Below are positions 1 through 9,463 of a stretch of DNA of 64,000 bases, in pieces. Every line of letters starts with the position of its first letter. The first letter of the stretch is position 1. Position numbers and translations under genes: made by a program. Under the pieces are notes generated by a model. That model was not told where the DNA came from, did not search any database, and worked only from the letters and a program-made list of their open reading frames with translations. The stretch is from Duganella sp. sic0402 (GTDB lineage Bacteria > Pseudomonadota > Gammaproteobacteria > Burkholderiales > Burkholderiaceae_D), in the NCBI RefSeq assembly GCF_019219065.1, contig NZ_JAHUWK010000001.1, forward strand, positions 372,001 to 436,000, read 5' to 3'.

Positions 1-279
1 TTCGGCCGCTTGTGCCGCGAGGCCGCAGCCGCGCATGCAGGCGGTGGCCAGCGGCGCGCTGGTGTCGGCGCGCTCGGGCGCGGTGGCCAGGCCCAGCGTG
101 TGCGCCAGCCACGCTTCGTGCGGCAACACCCGGCTGTTGTTGTCGAAAATAGTATATTGAAAGCTGCTGTGGCGAGACAGCAATGCAGCCAGTGCGGGGG
201 CGTTCAGCGCGCGTATCAGGTCGCTGGCCAGCTCCGGCGGTGGTAGTGCAAAAGGGAGTGCGAGGGTAATTTCAGTCAT
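1..279 (-). CDS. N-terminal part of a conserved protein (cut by window edge)
   Basis: The first 93 residues of a minus-strand gene are present, starting MTEITLALPFALPPPELASD and running off the left edge. The reading frame is open throughout and codon use matches the neighbouring genes. The start resembles the hypothetical protein annotated as phosphoglycerate-mutase-like beside recJ in related betaproteobacteria, but that is a memory-based resemblance over a short piece. It is divergent from the repeat adhesin at 537. The function cannot be decided from this fragment. Confidence 0.6.
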   Translation of the reverse strand, partial: MTEITLALPFALPPPELASDLIRALNAPALAALLSRHSSFQYTIFDNNSRVLPHEAWLAHTLGLATAPERADTSAPLATACMRGCGLAAQAAE

Positions 280-391
280 CCCGAGATTGTAGGGCATTGC
301 GAGTTTTGATGAATAATTCTTTATAGAAACAATAATTTCGAAAATACCACAAAGATATAAAAAAACTTAATGATTGTAAGTAAATGTTCGC

Positions 392-397
392 TATAAT
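392..397 (+). promoter_or_regulatory. Candidate -10 box upstream of the repeat adhesin
   Basis: A perfect TATAAT lies about 140 bases upstream of the adhesin start, inside an AT-rich stretch (about 290-430) that contrasts with the GC-rich genes around it. No convincing -35 is seen at 16-18 bases. The AT-rich block suggests a regulated promoter, or binding of a nucleoid protein such as H-NS/MvaT type. The latter is inference. Confidence 0.3.
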
Positions 398-536
398 TGC
401 GGCAACTAATATGTTTTAAATGCATTACTTCAAATTGCGTGATGCACCCAGGTCTACCTGCCACTGCCTACCCAATCCCCCGTAGCAGCCGTGCTGGCCC
501 AACTGATAACTCCAAAAACAACTTTGAAGGCCTTGT

Positions 537-3500
537 ATGAGCTCGATTAATATTGCTACTTCTATTCACGTTTACGAAGATACCAACGGTACTTTTGATA
601 TCCGCGACATCCTGGCCGCCGCCGGCTACACCGCCAGCAATTCGCTGAAAATCAGCTCGATGACGGTGGCGCTGCCGGACGGCAAACTCTCGTCCAAGGA
701 CACGCCACTGTTCGGCAAAGTCGACGCGGATACGATCTACGTGCGTCCGGGGCAGTGGGCAGAGCACTATAACGGCAAGTTTGTGACCTATGAATTTGTG
801 ATGGACCAGGGGGCTGCAAACACCATCACGCTGACGCTGGATGTCATCATTGATCCGGTCAACGATGCGCCGACCGGCGCCAACAAGACTTTCAATCTGG
901 GAAATGGCGCGCCGGTGGTGCTGGCACAGGACGACTTTGGTTTTGTGGACAAGATCGAGCACGACGCGTTTAAATCGGTGATCATCACCTCGCTGCCATC
1001 ATCCGGCAAGCTGACGCTGAACGGCGCGGCAGTTGCCGTCGGCGCCGAAATCTCTGCGGACGACATCGCTGCCGGCAAGCTGGCGTTCGAGCCTGGCCAG
1101 AACACCTCCGGCAGCTTCGACGTTGGCTTCAAGGTACGCGACAACGGCGGCCTGGTTGGCACCGGTGCGGCCGATACCAGCGCCACGCCGAACTACCTGA
1201 CCTTCAACGTGCCGCAAGCGCACATCGGCGATTTCGTCTGGGAAGACAGCAATGGCAACGGCGTGCAGGACAGCGGCGAAGCTGGCCTGGCGGGCGTGAC
1301 CGTGCAACTGAAAGACGCCAGCGGCCAGGTGGTCAAGACCACCACCACCGACGCCAGCGGCCAATATCATTTTGATGCCGATGTGGGCACTTACAGCGTC
1401 AGCGTCAAGCCGCCGGCAGGCTATGCCGCCACCCAGCAGGGCCAGGGCGGCAACGGCGCGGCCGACAGCGATATCGACGCCAGCGGCAACACCGGCGCCA
1501 TCGTGCTGACGCCCGGCGACACCAACAACAAGGCCGACGCTGGTCTGTATCGCCCAGTGTCGCTGGGCTCCACCGTCTGGTACGACAGCAATCGCAATGG
1601 CGTGCAGGATGCCGGCGAGGCGGGCGTGGCTGGCGTCAAGGTCACGCTGCTGGACGCCAGCGGCAATCCGGTGGCCGGCGCTACTGCCACCACCGACGCC
1701 AGCGGCCACTACCAGTTCAGCAATCTGAAGCCAGGCGCTTACAGCGTGCAGTTCGACAAAATCAGCCTGCCGGCCAATTATCTGTTCACCAGCGAAGGCA
1801 AGGATTCGGACGCCAATGCCGACACCGGCGCTACCGCACAAGTCACGCTGGCCTCGGGCGACAGCAGCCAGCACCTGGACGCCGGCATCGTCATCAAGCA
1901 AGCCACCGTGGGCGACCTGGTCTGGGAAGACCGCAATGGCAATGGCGTGCAGGACAGCGGCGAGCAGGGCATTGATGGCGCGACCGTCACCCTGAAAGAC
2001 AGCAACGGCAACACCGTCGGTACCGTGGTGACCCATGACGGCGGCCAGTACAGTTTCAGCGTCGATCCTGGCACCTACAGCGTGTCGGTCAGTGCGCCGG
2101 CTGGCTATGTGGCGACCGGTGCGGGCCTGGGTGGCAACAGCACTGCCGACAGCGATATCGACGCCAGCGGCAAGTCCGGCGCTATCACGCTGGCACCAGG
2201 CCAGGTCAAGGCCGATGTGGATGCTGGCTTCTACCGCTACGCCTCGCTGGGCGATAAAGTCTGGTACGACAGCAACCGCAACGGCGTGCAGGACAATGGC
2301 GAAGCGGGCGTGGCTGGCGTGAAGGTCACGCTGCTGGACGCCAGCGGCAATCCGGTGGCCGGCGCTAGCGCCACCACCGACGCCAACGGCAACTACAGCT
2401 TCACCAACCTGAAACCAGGCAACTACAGCGTGCAGTTCGACAAAGCCACGCTGCCAGCCGATTACGACTTCAACGCCGGCCAAGGTTCCACCGTTGACGC
2501 CAGCGGCAAGAGCGGCCAGGTCGCGCTGAATTCCGGCGACAACAATCTGGACCTCGACGCCGGCATCGTCATCAAACAGGCCACCGTGGGCAACCGCGTG
2601 TGGAACGACACCAATGGCAACGGCGTGCAGGATAGCGGCGAGCAGGGCGTCGATGGCGCTACTGTGTCGCTGAAAGATGGCAACGGCAATGTGGTCGGCA
2701 CCGTGGTCACCCACGATGGCGGCCAGTACAGCTTCACCGTCGACCCTGGCACCTACACCGTATCGGTCGCACCACCAGCAGGCTATGTGTTCACCGGCGC
2801 GGGCAAAGGCGGCAACGGCGCGCTGGACAGCAACGTTGATGCCAATGGCAATGCCACCGTGACGCTGACGCCAGGCCAGAGCAACCAGGACGTCGATGCC
2901 GGTGTTTACCGCCCGGCCTCGCTGAGCCAGGTGGTATGGTTTGACGCCGACCGGGACGGCCGCCTGAACAACGGCGAAACCGGCGCCGCCGGCGTCAAGG
3001 TGATCCTGCTGGACGCCAATGGCACGCCAGTGCCGGATGCCGTGGCCACCACCGACGCGGACGGCCACTACCAGTTCACCAACCTGGCGCCAGGTGTGTA
3101 CAGCGTGCAGTTCGACAAGAGCACGCTGCCGGCCGGCTACAACTTCACCAGCGCCGCACAAGGCGCGCCAGGTAATGGCGGCTCCGACGCCGACACTGGC
3201 ACCGGCAAGACCGCCCAGATCACGCTGAGCGGAGGCGAAGACATGACACTGCGCGCCGGCCTGGTGGTACAGCAAGCCACCATCGGCGACCGCGTATGGG
3301 AAGACAAAAACGGCAATGGCGTACAGGATGACGGCGAAGCCGGCATCGTTGGTGTCAAGGTCGACCTGAAGGACGAGAACGGCAACGTGGTCAAAACCAC
3401 CACCACCGGCGCGGACGGCAAATACAGCTTCACTGTTGATCCGGGCAAGTATGCCATTTCGGTCACCGCGCCAGGCGGCATGACCGCCACTGGCCAGCAT

Positions 3501-6500
3501 GGCGGCGCGGACGGCGTTGACAGCGATATCAACGCCGACGGCCAGAGCGATCTGATCACGCTGACGCCGGGCCAGTCCAACACCAATGTTGACGCGGGCT
3601 TCTACAAAGGCGCGGCGCTGGGCGATCGCGTGTGGCTGGATGCCAACCGCAACGGTGTGCAGGACAGCGGCGAAACCGGCGTGGCCGGCGTTAAAGTGCT
3701 GCTGCTGGACGCTTCGGGCAACCCAACCGGCGCCAGTGCTACCACCGACGCCAACGGCAACTACAGCTTCACCAACCTGAAGCCAGGCACCTACAGCGTG
3801 CAGTTCGACAAGGCCACGCTGCCGGCCAACCATGTATTCACCAGCGCCGACAGCGGCAGCAACGACGCCAAGGATTCGGACGCCAGCGTCAACACTGGCA
3901 AGACCGCCAACGTTACCCTCAACTCGGGCGATGTCTACAGCGACCTGGACGCCGGCATCGTGGCTCTGCCAGCCAAGCTCGGCGACACGGTATGGGAAGA
4001 CAAGAACGGCAACGGTGTGCAGGATGCGGGCGAGGCCGGCATCGGCGGCGTCACCGTTCAGCTGAAAGACAGCACCGGCAAAGTGGTGCAGACCACCACC
4101 ACCGCAGCCGATGGCAAATACAGCTTCAGCGCCGATCCGGGCAGCTACACCGTGTCGGTGAAAGCACCCAATGGCTACCAGTTCACCGGCAAGGATGCGG
4201 GCAGCGACGACAATCTGGACAGCGATGTCAACGCCACCGGCCAGAGCGGCCTGATCACGCTGGGTGCCGGCGAAATCAACAACACCGTGGACGCTGGCCT
4301 GTACAAATCCGCGTCGGTCGGCGACCGCGTCTGGCTGGACAGTAACAAGAATGGCGTTCAGGACAGCAGCGAGTCCGGCGTCAGCGGCGTTAAAGTGATG
4401 CTGATGGATGCCGAAGGCAAGCAGGTTGGCCTCACTGCCACCACCGACGCCAACGGCAACTATCTGTTCAGCAATCTCAAGCCGGGCAGCTACACGGTGG
4501 TGTTCGATAAATTGACGCTGCCGGAAGGCATGACCTTCGGCAACGCTGCGAACGCTACGCAGACGGTGACGCTGACGTCGGGCCAGGTCAACAAGAATGT
4601 GGACGTGGGCGTGCTGGCTGCCGCCACCATCGGCGACCGCATCTGGCTCGACAAGAACGGCAACGGCGTGCAGGACGACGGCGAGAGCGGCAAGTCCGGC
4701 GTGACCGTTGAGCTGCGCGACACCAGCGGCAAGGTGGTCAAAACCACTACCACCGATAGCAGCGGCAATTACAAGTTCTCGGTGGAAGCGGGCACCTACG
4801 CGGTCAACGTCAAGGCGCCGAGCGGCTACTATGTCGCGGGCAAGGACGCCGGCAGCCTGGGCACCGTTACCGTGACTGCTGGACAGAACGTCACCAATAT
4901 GGACGCCGGCGTGTATCAAAAGGGCGAAATTGGCGACAAAGTTTGGATCGACCTGAATGGCGACGGCATTCAGCAGAGCAATGAAAGCGGCGCCAAGGGC
5001 GTCAAGGTCACGCTGCTAAACGAAAAAGGCGTGGCGATCGCCACCGACATCACAGACGCCAGCGGCGCGTACGCGTTCACCGACCTGGCGCCGGGCAAAT
5101 ACTCGGTCAAGTTCAGCGCGCCGGACGGCTATGGCTACACCAAACAGGATCAGGGCAGCAACGACAACGTCGATTCCGACGCTGACGCCAACGGACTGAC
5201 CGCGCAGTTCACGCTGGCTTCGGGCCAGGTGGACAAGACCCGCGATGCCGGCATCGTCAAGCTGGGCAGCATCGGCGACCGCGTGTGGGAAGACGCCAAT
5301 TACAACGGGGTTCAGGACAGCGGCGAGAAGGGCGTGGACGGGGTGACCGTCAAGCTGTACGACGCCGCCGGCAAACTGCAGGCCACCACCGTCACCCATG
5401 ACGGCGGCCAGTACCTGTTCGACGATCTGGCAGCCGGCAACTACAAGGTGGAAGTGGTCAACAACAGCGGCTGGTACTTTACCAAGTCCGGCCAGGGCAA
5501 TGACGGCAACGACTCGGACGTCACCACGGTGTCGGGCAATAGCGGCAAGACCGGCAATATCAACCTGGGCATTGGCCAGAACATCACCACCGAAGACGCC
5601 GGCATCTACCGCAAGGCCAGCATCGGCGACAAGGTCTGGCGCGACGCCAACCACAATGGCGTGCAGGACAGCGGCGAAGAGGGCATAGGCGGCATCAGCG
5701 TGGCGCTGTACGACGCCAGCACTGGCAAGCAAGTTGGCTCGAGCATCAAGACCGACGCCAATGGCAACTACAAATTCAGCGATCTGAATCCAGGCAACTA
5801 CTACCTGCAGTTCGACAAGACCGATGTGAAGGTGTATTTCGCGTCGGACCGCTCGACCTACAATATGAGCAACTGGAAGTGGGGCGTCAAAAACACCGGC
5901 AGCAACGATGCGATCGATTCGGATGTCAAGGGCGACGGAAAGGAATACACCAACGTCACCAAGACCGACACCATCACGCTGACCTCGGGCAAGAACGACC
6001 TGAGCTGGGACGCCGCCATCACGCCGATCGCGATCGACCTGAATGGCGACGGCATCCACACCATCGCCCGTGAAGACATGACCGGCAGCTTCGATCTGCT
6101 GGGCACCGGCAAGGCAATCCAGTCGGGCTGGCTGTCGAAAGGCGACGGCTTCCTGGCCATCGATCGCAATGGCAACGGCGCGATCGACGATATCAGCGAA
6201 CTGTTCGGTGGCGCCAGCAAGGGTTCGGGCTTCGCCAAGCTGGCCAGCTACGACAGCAATGGCGACGGCGTGGTGGACGCGCATGACGCCGATTTCGCCA
6301 GCCTGCTGATCTGGCAGGACGCCAACAGTGACGGCAAGACCGACGCCGGCGAACTGATGACGCTGACCCAGGCCGGCGTCATCAGCCTGACCGTGGCGCA
6401 CACCGAGCTGCCATTCCTGGATGCCAACAACAATCTGCACCTGGAGCGCAGCAGCGTCACGCTGGCGAATGGCAAATCGGCCGATATGACCGATGTGTAC

Positions 6501-6614
6501 TTCAATGTGGCGGCATCGGACGCGGCAGCGGCCGGCGTCAGCTTGCCAAGCATGGGCGAACTGTTGCAGGAAACCGCCCAGCTGGTGGGCCAAAACCCGG
6601 TCGCCATCGCTTAA
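537..6614 (+). CDS. Giant SdrD B-like repeat surface/secreted protein
   Basis: This 2025-residue protein has no N-terminal signal peptide. Residues about 1-228 look like a cadherin/Ig-type module (PVNDAPTGAN linker, then a second beta domain). Residues about 229-1830 are 14 SdrD B-like domains, each opening with a motif such as IGDRVWEDKNGNGVQDDGE, whose DxNxNGxxD-GE pattern is a calcium-binding loop. Residues about 1830-1990 form a further calcium-loop region (IDLNGDG, IDRNGNGAIDD, SNGDGVVD) of the kind found near the C-terminus of type I-secreted RTX-like proteins. Leaderless export by a type I system is therefore the likeliest route, though no exporter lies in this window. GAAGG at 526-530 is the ribosome site. 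The next gene follows 18 bases later and is probably co-transcribed. The likely role is adhesion or surface-layer/biofilm structure. Confidence 0.85.
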   Translation: MSSINIATSIHVYEDTNGTFDIRDILAAAGYTASNSLKISSMTVALPDGKLSSKDTPLFGKVDADTIYVRPGQWAEHYNGKFVTYEFVMDQGAANTITLTLDVIIDPVNDAPTGANKTFNLGNGAPVVLAQDDFGFVDKIEHDAFKSVIITSLPSSGKLTLNGAAVAVGAEISADDIAAGKLAFEPGQNTSGSFDVGFKVRDNGGLVGTGAADTSATPNYLTFNVPQAHIGDFVWEDSNGNGVQDSGEAGLAGVTVQLKDASGQVVKTTTTDASGQYHFDADVGTYSVSVKPPAGYAATQQGQGGNGAADSDIDASGNTGAIVLTPGDTNNKADAGLYRPVSLGSTVWYDSNRNGVQDAGEAGVAGVKVTLLDASGNPVAGATATTDASGHYQFSNLKPGAYSVQFDKISLPANYLFTSEGKDSDANADTGATAQVTLASGDSSQHLDAGIVIKQATVGDLVWEDRNGNGVQDSGEQGIDGATVTLKDSNGNTVGTVVTHDGGQYSFSVDPGTYSVSVSAPAGYVATGAGLGGNSTADSDIDASGKSGAITLAPGQVKADVDAGFYRYASLGDKVWYDSNRNGVQDNGEAGVAGVKVTLLDASGNPVAGASATTDANGNYSFTNLKPGNYSVQFDKATLPADYDFNAGQGSTVDASGKSGQVALNSGDNNLDLDAGIVIKQATVGNRVWNDTNGNGVQDSGEQGVDGATVSLKDGNGNVVGTVVTHDGGQYSFTVDPGTYTVSVAPPAGYVFTGAGKGGNGALDSNVDANGNATVTLTPGQSNQDVDAGVYRPASLSQVVWFDADRDGRLNNGETGAAGVKVILLDANGTPVPDAVATTDADGHYQFTNLAPGVYSVQFDKSTLPAGYNFTSAAQGAPGNGGSDADTGTGKTAQITLSGGEDMTLRAGLVVQQATIGDRVWEDKNGNGVQDDGEAGIVGVKVDLKDENGNVVKTTTTGADGKYSFTVDPGKYAISVTAPGGMTATGQHGGADGVDSDINADGQSDLITLTPGQSNTNVDAGFYKGAALGDRVWLDANRNGVQDSGETGVAGVKVLLLDASGNPTGASATTDANGNYSFTNLKPGTYSVQFDKATLPANHVFTSADSGSNDAKDSDASVNTGKTANVTLNSGDVYSDLDAGIVALPAKLGDTVWEDKNGNGVQDAGEAGIGGVTVQLKDSTGKVVQTTTTAADGKYSFSADPGSYTVSVKAPNGYQFTGKDAGSDDNLDSDVNATGQSGLITLGAGEINNTVDAGLYKSASVGDRVWLDSNKNGVQDSSESGVSGVKVMLMDAEGKQVGLTATTDANGNYLFSNLKPGSYTVVFDKLTLPEGMTFGNAANATQTVTLTSGQVNKNVDVGVLAAATIGDRIWLDKNGNGVQDDGESGKSGVTVELRDTSGKVVKTTTTDSSGNYKFSVEAGTYAVNVKAPSGYYVAGKDAGSLGTVTVTAGQNVTNMDAGVYQKGEIGDKVWIDLNGDGIQQSNESGAKGVKVTLLNEKGVAIATDITDASGAYAFTDLAPGKYSVKFSAPDGYGYTKQDQGSNDNVDSDADANGLTAQFTLASGQVDKTRDAGIVKLGSIGDRVWEDANYNGVQDSGEKGVDGVTVKLYDAAGKLQATTVTHDGGQYLFDDLAAGNYKVEVVNNSGWYFTKSGQGNDGNDSDVTTVSGNSGKTGNINLGIGQNITTEDAGIYRKASIGDKVWRDANHNGVQDSGEEGIGGISVALYDASTGKQVGSSIKTDANGNYKFSDLNPGNYYLQFDKTDVKVYFASDRSTYNMSNWKWGVKNTGSNDAIDSDVKGDGKEYTNVTKTDTITLTSGKNDLSWDAAITPIAIDLNGDGIHTIAREDMTGSFDLLGTGKAIQSGWLSKGDGFLAIDRNGNGAIDDISELFGGASKGSGFAKLASYDSNGDGVVDAHDADFASLLIWQDANSDGKTDAGELMTLTQAGVISLTVAHTELPFLDANNNLHLERSSVTLANGKSADMTDVYFNVAASDAAAAGVSLPSMGELLQETAQLVGQNPVAIA
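1216..6015 (+). repeat. 14 tandem SdrD B-like domain repeats (7 A-B pairs)
   Basis: Repeat units begin near 1216, 1558, 1903, 2243, 2578, 2920, 3276, 3613, 3970, 4312, 4624, 4924, 5266 and 5617, so the period is about 300-355 bases. Odd units carry LKD...VDPGTYxVSVxAPxGY; even units carry GVKVxLLDxxG...NLKPGxYSVQFDKxxLP. The repeating unit is therefore a two-domain pair. DNA identity between units of the same type is high in the middle of the array and falls in the last three units, as expected if recombination keeps the middle uniform. Confidence 0.85.
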
Positions 6615-6632
6615 GAGAGAAGAGAACACACC

Positions 6633-7358
6633 ATGAACATCAAATTTGCACTGAAAGCAGCAGCCTTCGCCACCACGCTGGTAGTTTCGACTTTGAGCCT
6701 GGCCGCCGATGCCGATCCTTATAGCCACGTAATTAACGACGGCGACCAGATCGTGGACGTGGGTCACCTGTTCCGCAACAACGACAAATCGATGCTCCAG
6801 CAGCAGGGCATTGGCATCTACGATATGACCAACCTCAATAAGGCGTCGCAGAGCTTCCTGGCGTTCTGCATTGAACCTACGGTTGATCTGGTCGGCACAG
6901 CGCAGTATTACGCCAACTACAATACCAATTTGTTGGGCACATTCAGCGCGGACCAGGTCAAGGGCATCAAGGCCTTGTATGAAACCTCGTTTAAAACGCT
7001 CGACTCGCACGAAAGCAAGATGGCATTTCAGCTGGCGCTGTGGGACATCAGCGCCGACGACGGCAGCATCTACGCCCCGACCGGCATCCAGTATTTCTCC
7101 AGCACCGAAGAGGGCGAGCCGGTCGCGCTGGCGGATGGCATGCTGACCAGGGCCAAGGCCTACCTGGCCAGCGGCGGCACGCTGAATACCTATACCTACA
7201 CCACGTTCACGGCGCAGGATTCGCAGACGCTGCTGGGTGCATCGATCACCGCTGCCGTACCCGAGGTTGAAACCTGGGCCATGCTGGTTGCCGGCCTGGG
7301 CCTGGTCGGGTTCATGGGCCGCCGCCGCAGCGGCAAGACGGGAAAAATCACGGCTTAA
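6633..7358 (+). CDS. PEP-CTERM surface protein with putative thioester domain
   Basis: This 241-residue protein has a signal peptide (about 1-25, ending SLAAD). Its C-terminal exosortase signal has a VPEVETWAM motif (209-217), a short hydrophobic helix and a GRRRSGK tail, so it should be anchored or sorted by an EpsH/XrtA-type exosortase encoded elsewhere. In between, FCIEP (Cys79) and FQLALWDIS (Gln133) match the paired Cys and PhiQxxPhiW motifs of Cys-Gln internal thioester domains (TED/TQXA families), which bind amine-bearing surfaces covalently. The motif match is seen; formation of the bond is inferred. It lies directly behind the repeat adhesin, probably in one operon, and is followed by a terminator. 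Confidence 0.85.
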   Translation: MNIKFALKAAAFATTLVVSTLSLAADADPYSHVINDGDQIVDVGHLFRNNDKSMLQQQGIGIYDMTNLNKASQSFLAFCIEPTVDLVGTAQYYANYNTNLLGTFSADQVKGIKALYETSFKTLDSHESKMAFQLALWDISADDGSIYAPTGIQYFSSTEEGEPVALADGMLTRAKAYLASGGTLNTYTYTTFTAQDSQTLLGASITAAVPEVETWAMLVAGLGLVGFMGRRRSGKTGKITA

Positions 7359-7377
7359 TCCGTTCTTAAGCCGCCAG

Positions 7378-7418
7378 GCCGCGCCACGCAGCTGAATGCT
7401 GTCCGGCGCGGCTTTTTT
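7378..7418 (+). terminator. Rho-independent terminator of the adhesin operon
   Basis: GCCGCGCC (7378-7385) pairs perfectly with GGCGCGGC (7405-7412) and is followed by six T residues. It separates the adhesin/PEP-CTERM pair from lolC. Confidence 0.85.
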
Positions 7419-7505
7419 ATGGGGAAAAGGTTCGGTGTTTCACCCATGAAAGCCTGTTTATATGGCACACTTCGGGCTTATCGAGTTTGATCCCTCCCGG
7501 AGCAT

Positions 7506-8771
7506 ATGAGCATTATCAAGAATCTGCCGTTCGAGTGGCTGGTGGGCCTGCGCTATACGCGGGCTGGCAAGCGCAGCGGACGCAATAGTTTTATTTCGTT
7601 TATCTCGCTGATTTCCATGGCCGGCATTGGCTTGGGCGTGGCGGCGCTGATCGTCGTGCTGTCGGTGATGAACGGCTTCCAGAAAGAAGTGACTGACCGC
7701 ATGCTGTCGGTACTGGCCCACGTCGAAATCTTCGATGGCCGTGGCGCGATGCCGAACTGGCAGCAGGAAGCGCTGGAAGCGCGCAAGAATCCGGCCGTGA
7801 TCGGCACCGCGCCGTTCGCTGAAACCCAGGGCATGCTGGTGCGCGATGACGTGCTGCGCCCGGCGGTGATCCGCGGCGTGCTGCCGGAAGAGGAGCCGCA
7901 GGTTTCCGATGTCGCCAAACAGACCAAGCGCGGCAGCTTCAATGCGCTGCAACCGGGCGCCTATAACATCGTGCTGGGCATCGAACTGGCGCGCGCCTTG
8001 CGTGTCAACCTCGGCGAGAAAGTGACGCTGGCGCTGGCACAAGGCCAGCCGACGCCGGCCGGCGTGCTGCCGCGCCTGCGCTCGTTCACCGTGGTCGGCA
8101 TCTTTGAGGCGGGCCACAACGAGTTCGACTCGGCGCTGGCCTTCGTGCACCTGACCGATGCCGAAAAGCTGCTGCGGATTGAAGCGCCGGCCGGTCTGCG
8201 CCTGCGCCTGAAAGATATGCACCGCGCGCCGGAAGTGGCGCAGGAGCTGAAGAATTCGATGTCCGGCGACCTCTATGTGCGCGACTGGTCCAAGCTCAAC
8301 GCCAACTGGTTCGCCGCCGTGCAGACCGAAAAACGCATGATGTTCATCATCCTGACCTTGATTATCGCGGTGGCCGCCTTCAATCTGGTGTCGACGCTGG
8401 TGATGACCGTGACCGACAAGCAGGCCGACATCGCCATCCTGCGCACACTGGGCGCATCGCCACGCTCGGTCATGAAGATATTCATGATCCAGGGCGCGCT
8501 GGTCGGCATCCTCGGCACCGCGCTGGGCGTGGGCGGCGGCGTACTGGTGGCGCTGAACATCGACGTCATCGTGCCGTTTATCGAACATTTATTGGGAGTG
8601 CAGTTCTTGTCGAAGGATATTTACTACATCAGCAGCGTGCCGTCGGACCTGCGCTGGCCGGACGTGTTCAAGATTGGCGGCGTGGCCGTGGTGCTGGCGT
8701 TTGTCGCCACCTTGTATCCAAGCTGGTGGGCCGCCCGCGTGAAACCTGCGGAGGCGCTGCGCTATGAGTAA
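7506..8771 (+). CDS. lolC: Lipoprotein-releasing ABC transporter permease LolC/E
   Basis: This 421-residue inner-membrane permease belongs to the LolC/LolE family, which extracts outer-membrane lipoproteins from the inner membrane and hands them to LolA. The N-terminal transmembrane helix carries the usual signature ([20 protein letters not shown]). A periplasmic MacB-like core follows, then three C-terminal helices of the FtsX fold with the coupling motif [16 protein letters not shown] at 7499-7502 lies upstream of the ATG. It overlaps lolD by 8 bases, which indicates translational coupling. Only one permease gene is present; a homodimeric LolF-like arrangement or a second permease elsewhere cannot be told apart here. 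Confidence 0.93.
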   Translation: MSIIKNLPFEWLVGLRYTRAGKRSGRNSFISFISLISMAGIGLGVAALIVVLSVMNGFQKEVTDRMLSVLAHVEIFDGRGAMPNWQQEALEARKNPAVIGTAPFAETQGMLVRDDVLRPAVIRGVLPEEEPQVSDVAKQTKRGSFNALQPGAYNIVLGIELARALRVNLGEKVTLALAQGQPTPAGVLPRLRSFTVVGIFEAGHNEFDSALAFVHLTDAEKLLRIEAPAGLRLRLKDMHRAPEVAQELKNSMSGDLYVRDWSKLNANWFAAVQTEKRMMFIILTLIIAVAAFNLVSTLVMTVTDKQADIAILRTLGASPRSVMKIFMIQGALVGILGTALGVGGGVLVALNIDVIVPFIEHLLGVQFLSKDIYYISSVPSDLRWPDVFKIGGVAVVLAFVATLYPSWWAARVKPAEALRYE

Positions 8772-9459
8772 TTTGGAACCTGTTGTCCTCTCGTGCCGCA
8801 ACCTCGGCAAGACCTTCACGCAAGGCGCGTACTCGGTCAACGTCTTGTCCGGCATCGACATCGATGTGCGGCGCGGCGAACGCGTGGCGATTGTCGGCGC
8901 GTCCGGCTCGGGCAAATCGACCTTGCTGCACCTGCTGGGCGGCCTCGACACGCCAAGCAAGGGCAGCGTCACGCTGCAAGGTAATGACTTCGCCAGCCTG
9001 AGCGAAACCGCACGCGGCGACCTGCGCAACAAATCGCTGGGCTTTGTCTACCAGTTCCACCACTTGCTGCCTGAATTCAGCGCGCTGGATAATGTGGCGA
9101 TGCCGCTGATGATACGCCGCGTCAAGCGCGACCAAGCCACCTCGGCCGCGCAGCAGATTTTGCAGCGCGTGAACCTGGCCAAGCGCGTGTCGCACGTGCC
9201 GGGCGAGTTGTCGGGCGGTGAGCGTCAACGCGTGGCGCTGGCGCGCGCGCTGGTCACGCAGCCTGCCTGCGTGCTGGCCGACGAGCCGACCGGCAATCTG
9301 GACACCGCCACCGCGCAGCAGATTTTCGACCTGATGCTGGAGCTGTCGCGCACCTTGGGCACAGCCTTCGTCATCGTCACCCACGATATCGAACTGGCGC
9401 GCCGCTGCGACCGCGTGCTGCGCATGACCGAGCAGGGATTGCAGCCGGACGAGGGCTGA
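8764..9459 (+). CDS. lolD: Lipoprotein-releasing ABC transporter ATPase LolD
   Basis: This 231-residue cytoplasmic ATPase powers lipoprotein release with LolC. Walker A GASGSGKS is at residues 45-52, the signature LSGGE at 149-153 and Walker B VLADEP at about 170-175, with TGNLD following as in the LolD/MacB/FtsE branch. The length is standard for LolD. Its ATG lies inside the last codons of lolC, and tatD follows 4 bases after the stop. Confidence 0.95.
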   Translation: MSNLEPVVLSCRNLGKTFTQGAYSVNVLSGIDIDVRRGERVAIVGASGSGKSTLLHLLGGLDTPSKGSVTLQGNDFASLSETARGDLRNKSLGFVYQFHHLLPEFSALDNVAMPLMIRRVKRDQATSAAQQILQRVNLAKRVSHVPGELSGGERQRVALARALVTQPACVLADEPTGNLDTATAQQIFDLMLELSRTLGTAFVIVTHDIELARRCDRVLRMTEQGLQPDEG

Positions 9460-9463
9460 CGCG

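Noticed and set aside
374-397. TTGTAA and TATAAT as a full promoter for the adhesin
   Set aside because: The spacer is only 12 bases, too short for sigma-70; only the -10 box is kept as a candidate.
999-4919. Long open frame of about 1300 codons on the minus strand
   Set aside because: It lies wholly inside the SdrD-like repeat gene; high GC and repeats suppress stops in the antisense frame. It has no start signal and the sequence is Ala/Val/His/Gly-rich noise.
1216-6015. Regular repeats that could suggest a CRISPR array or satellite
   Set aside because: The period is about 340 bases, the frame is open, and the units translate into calcium-loop domains.
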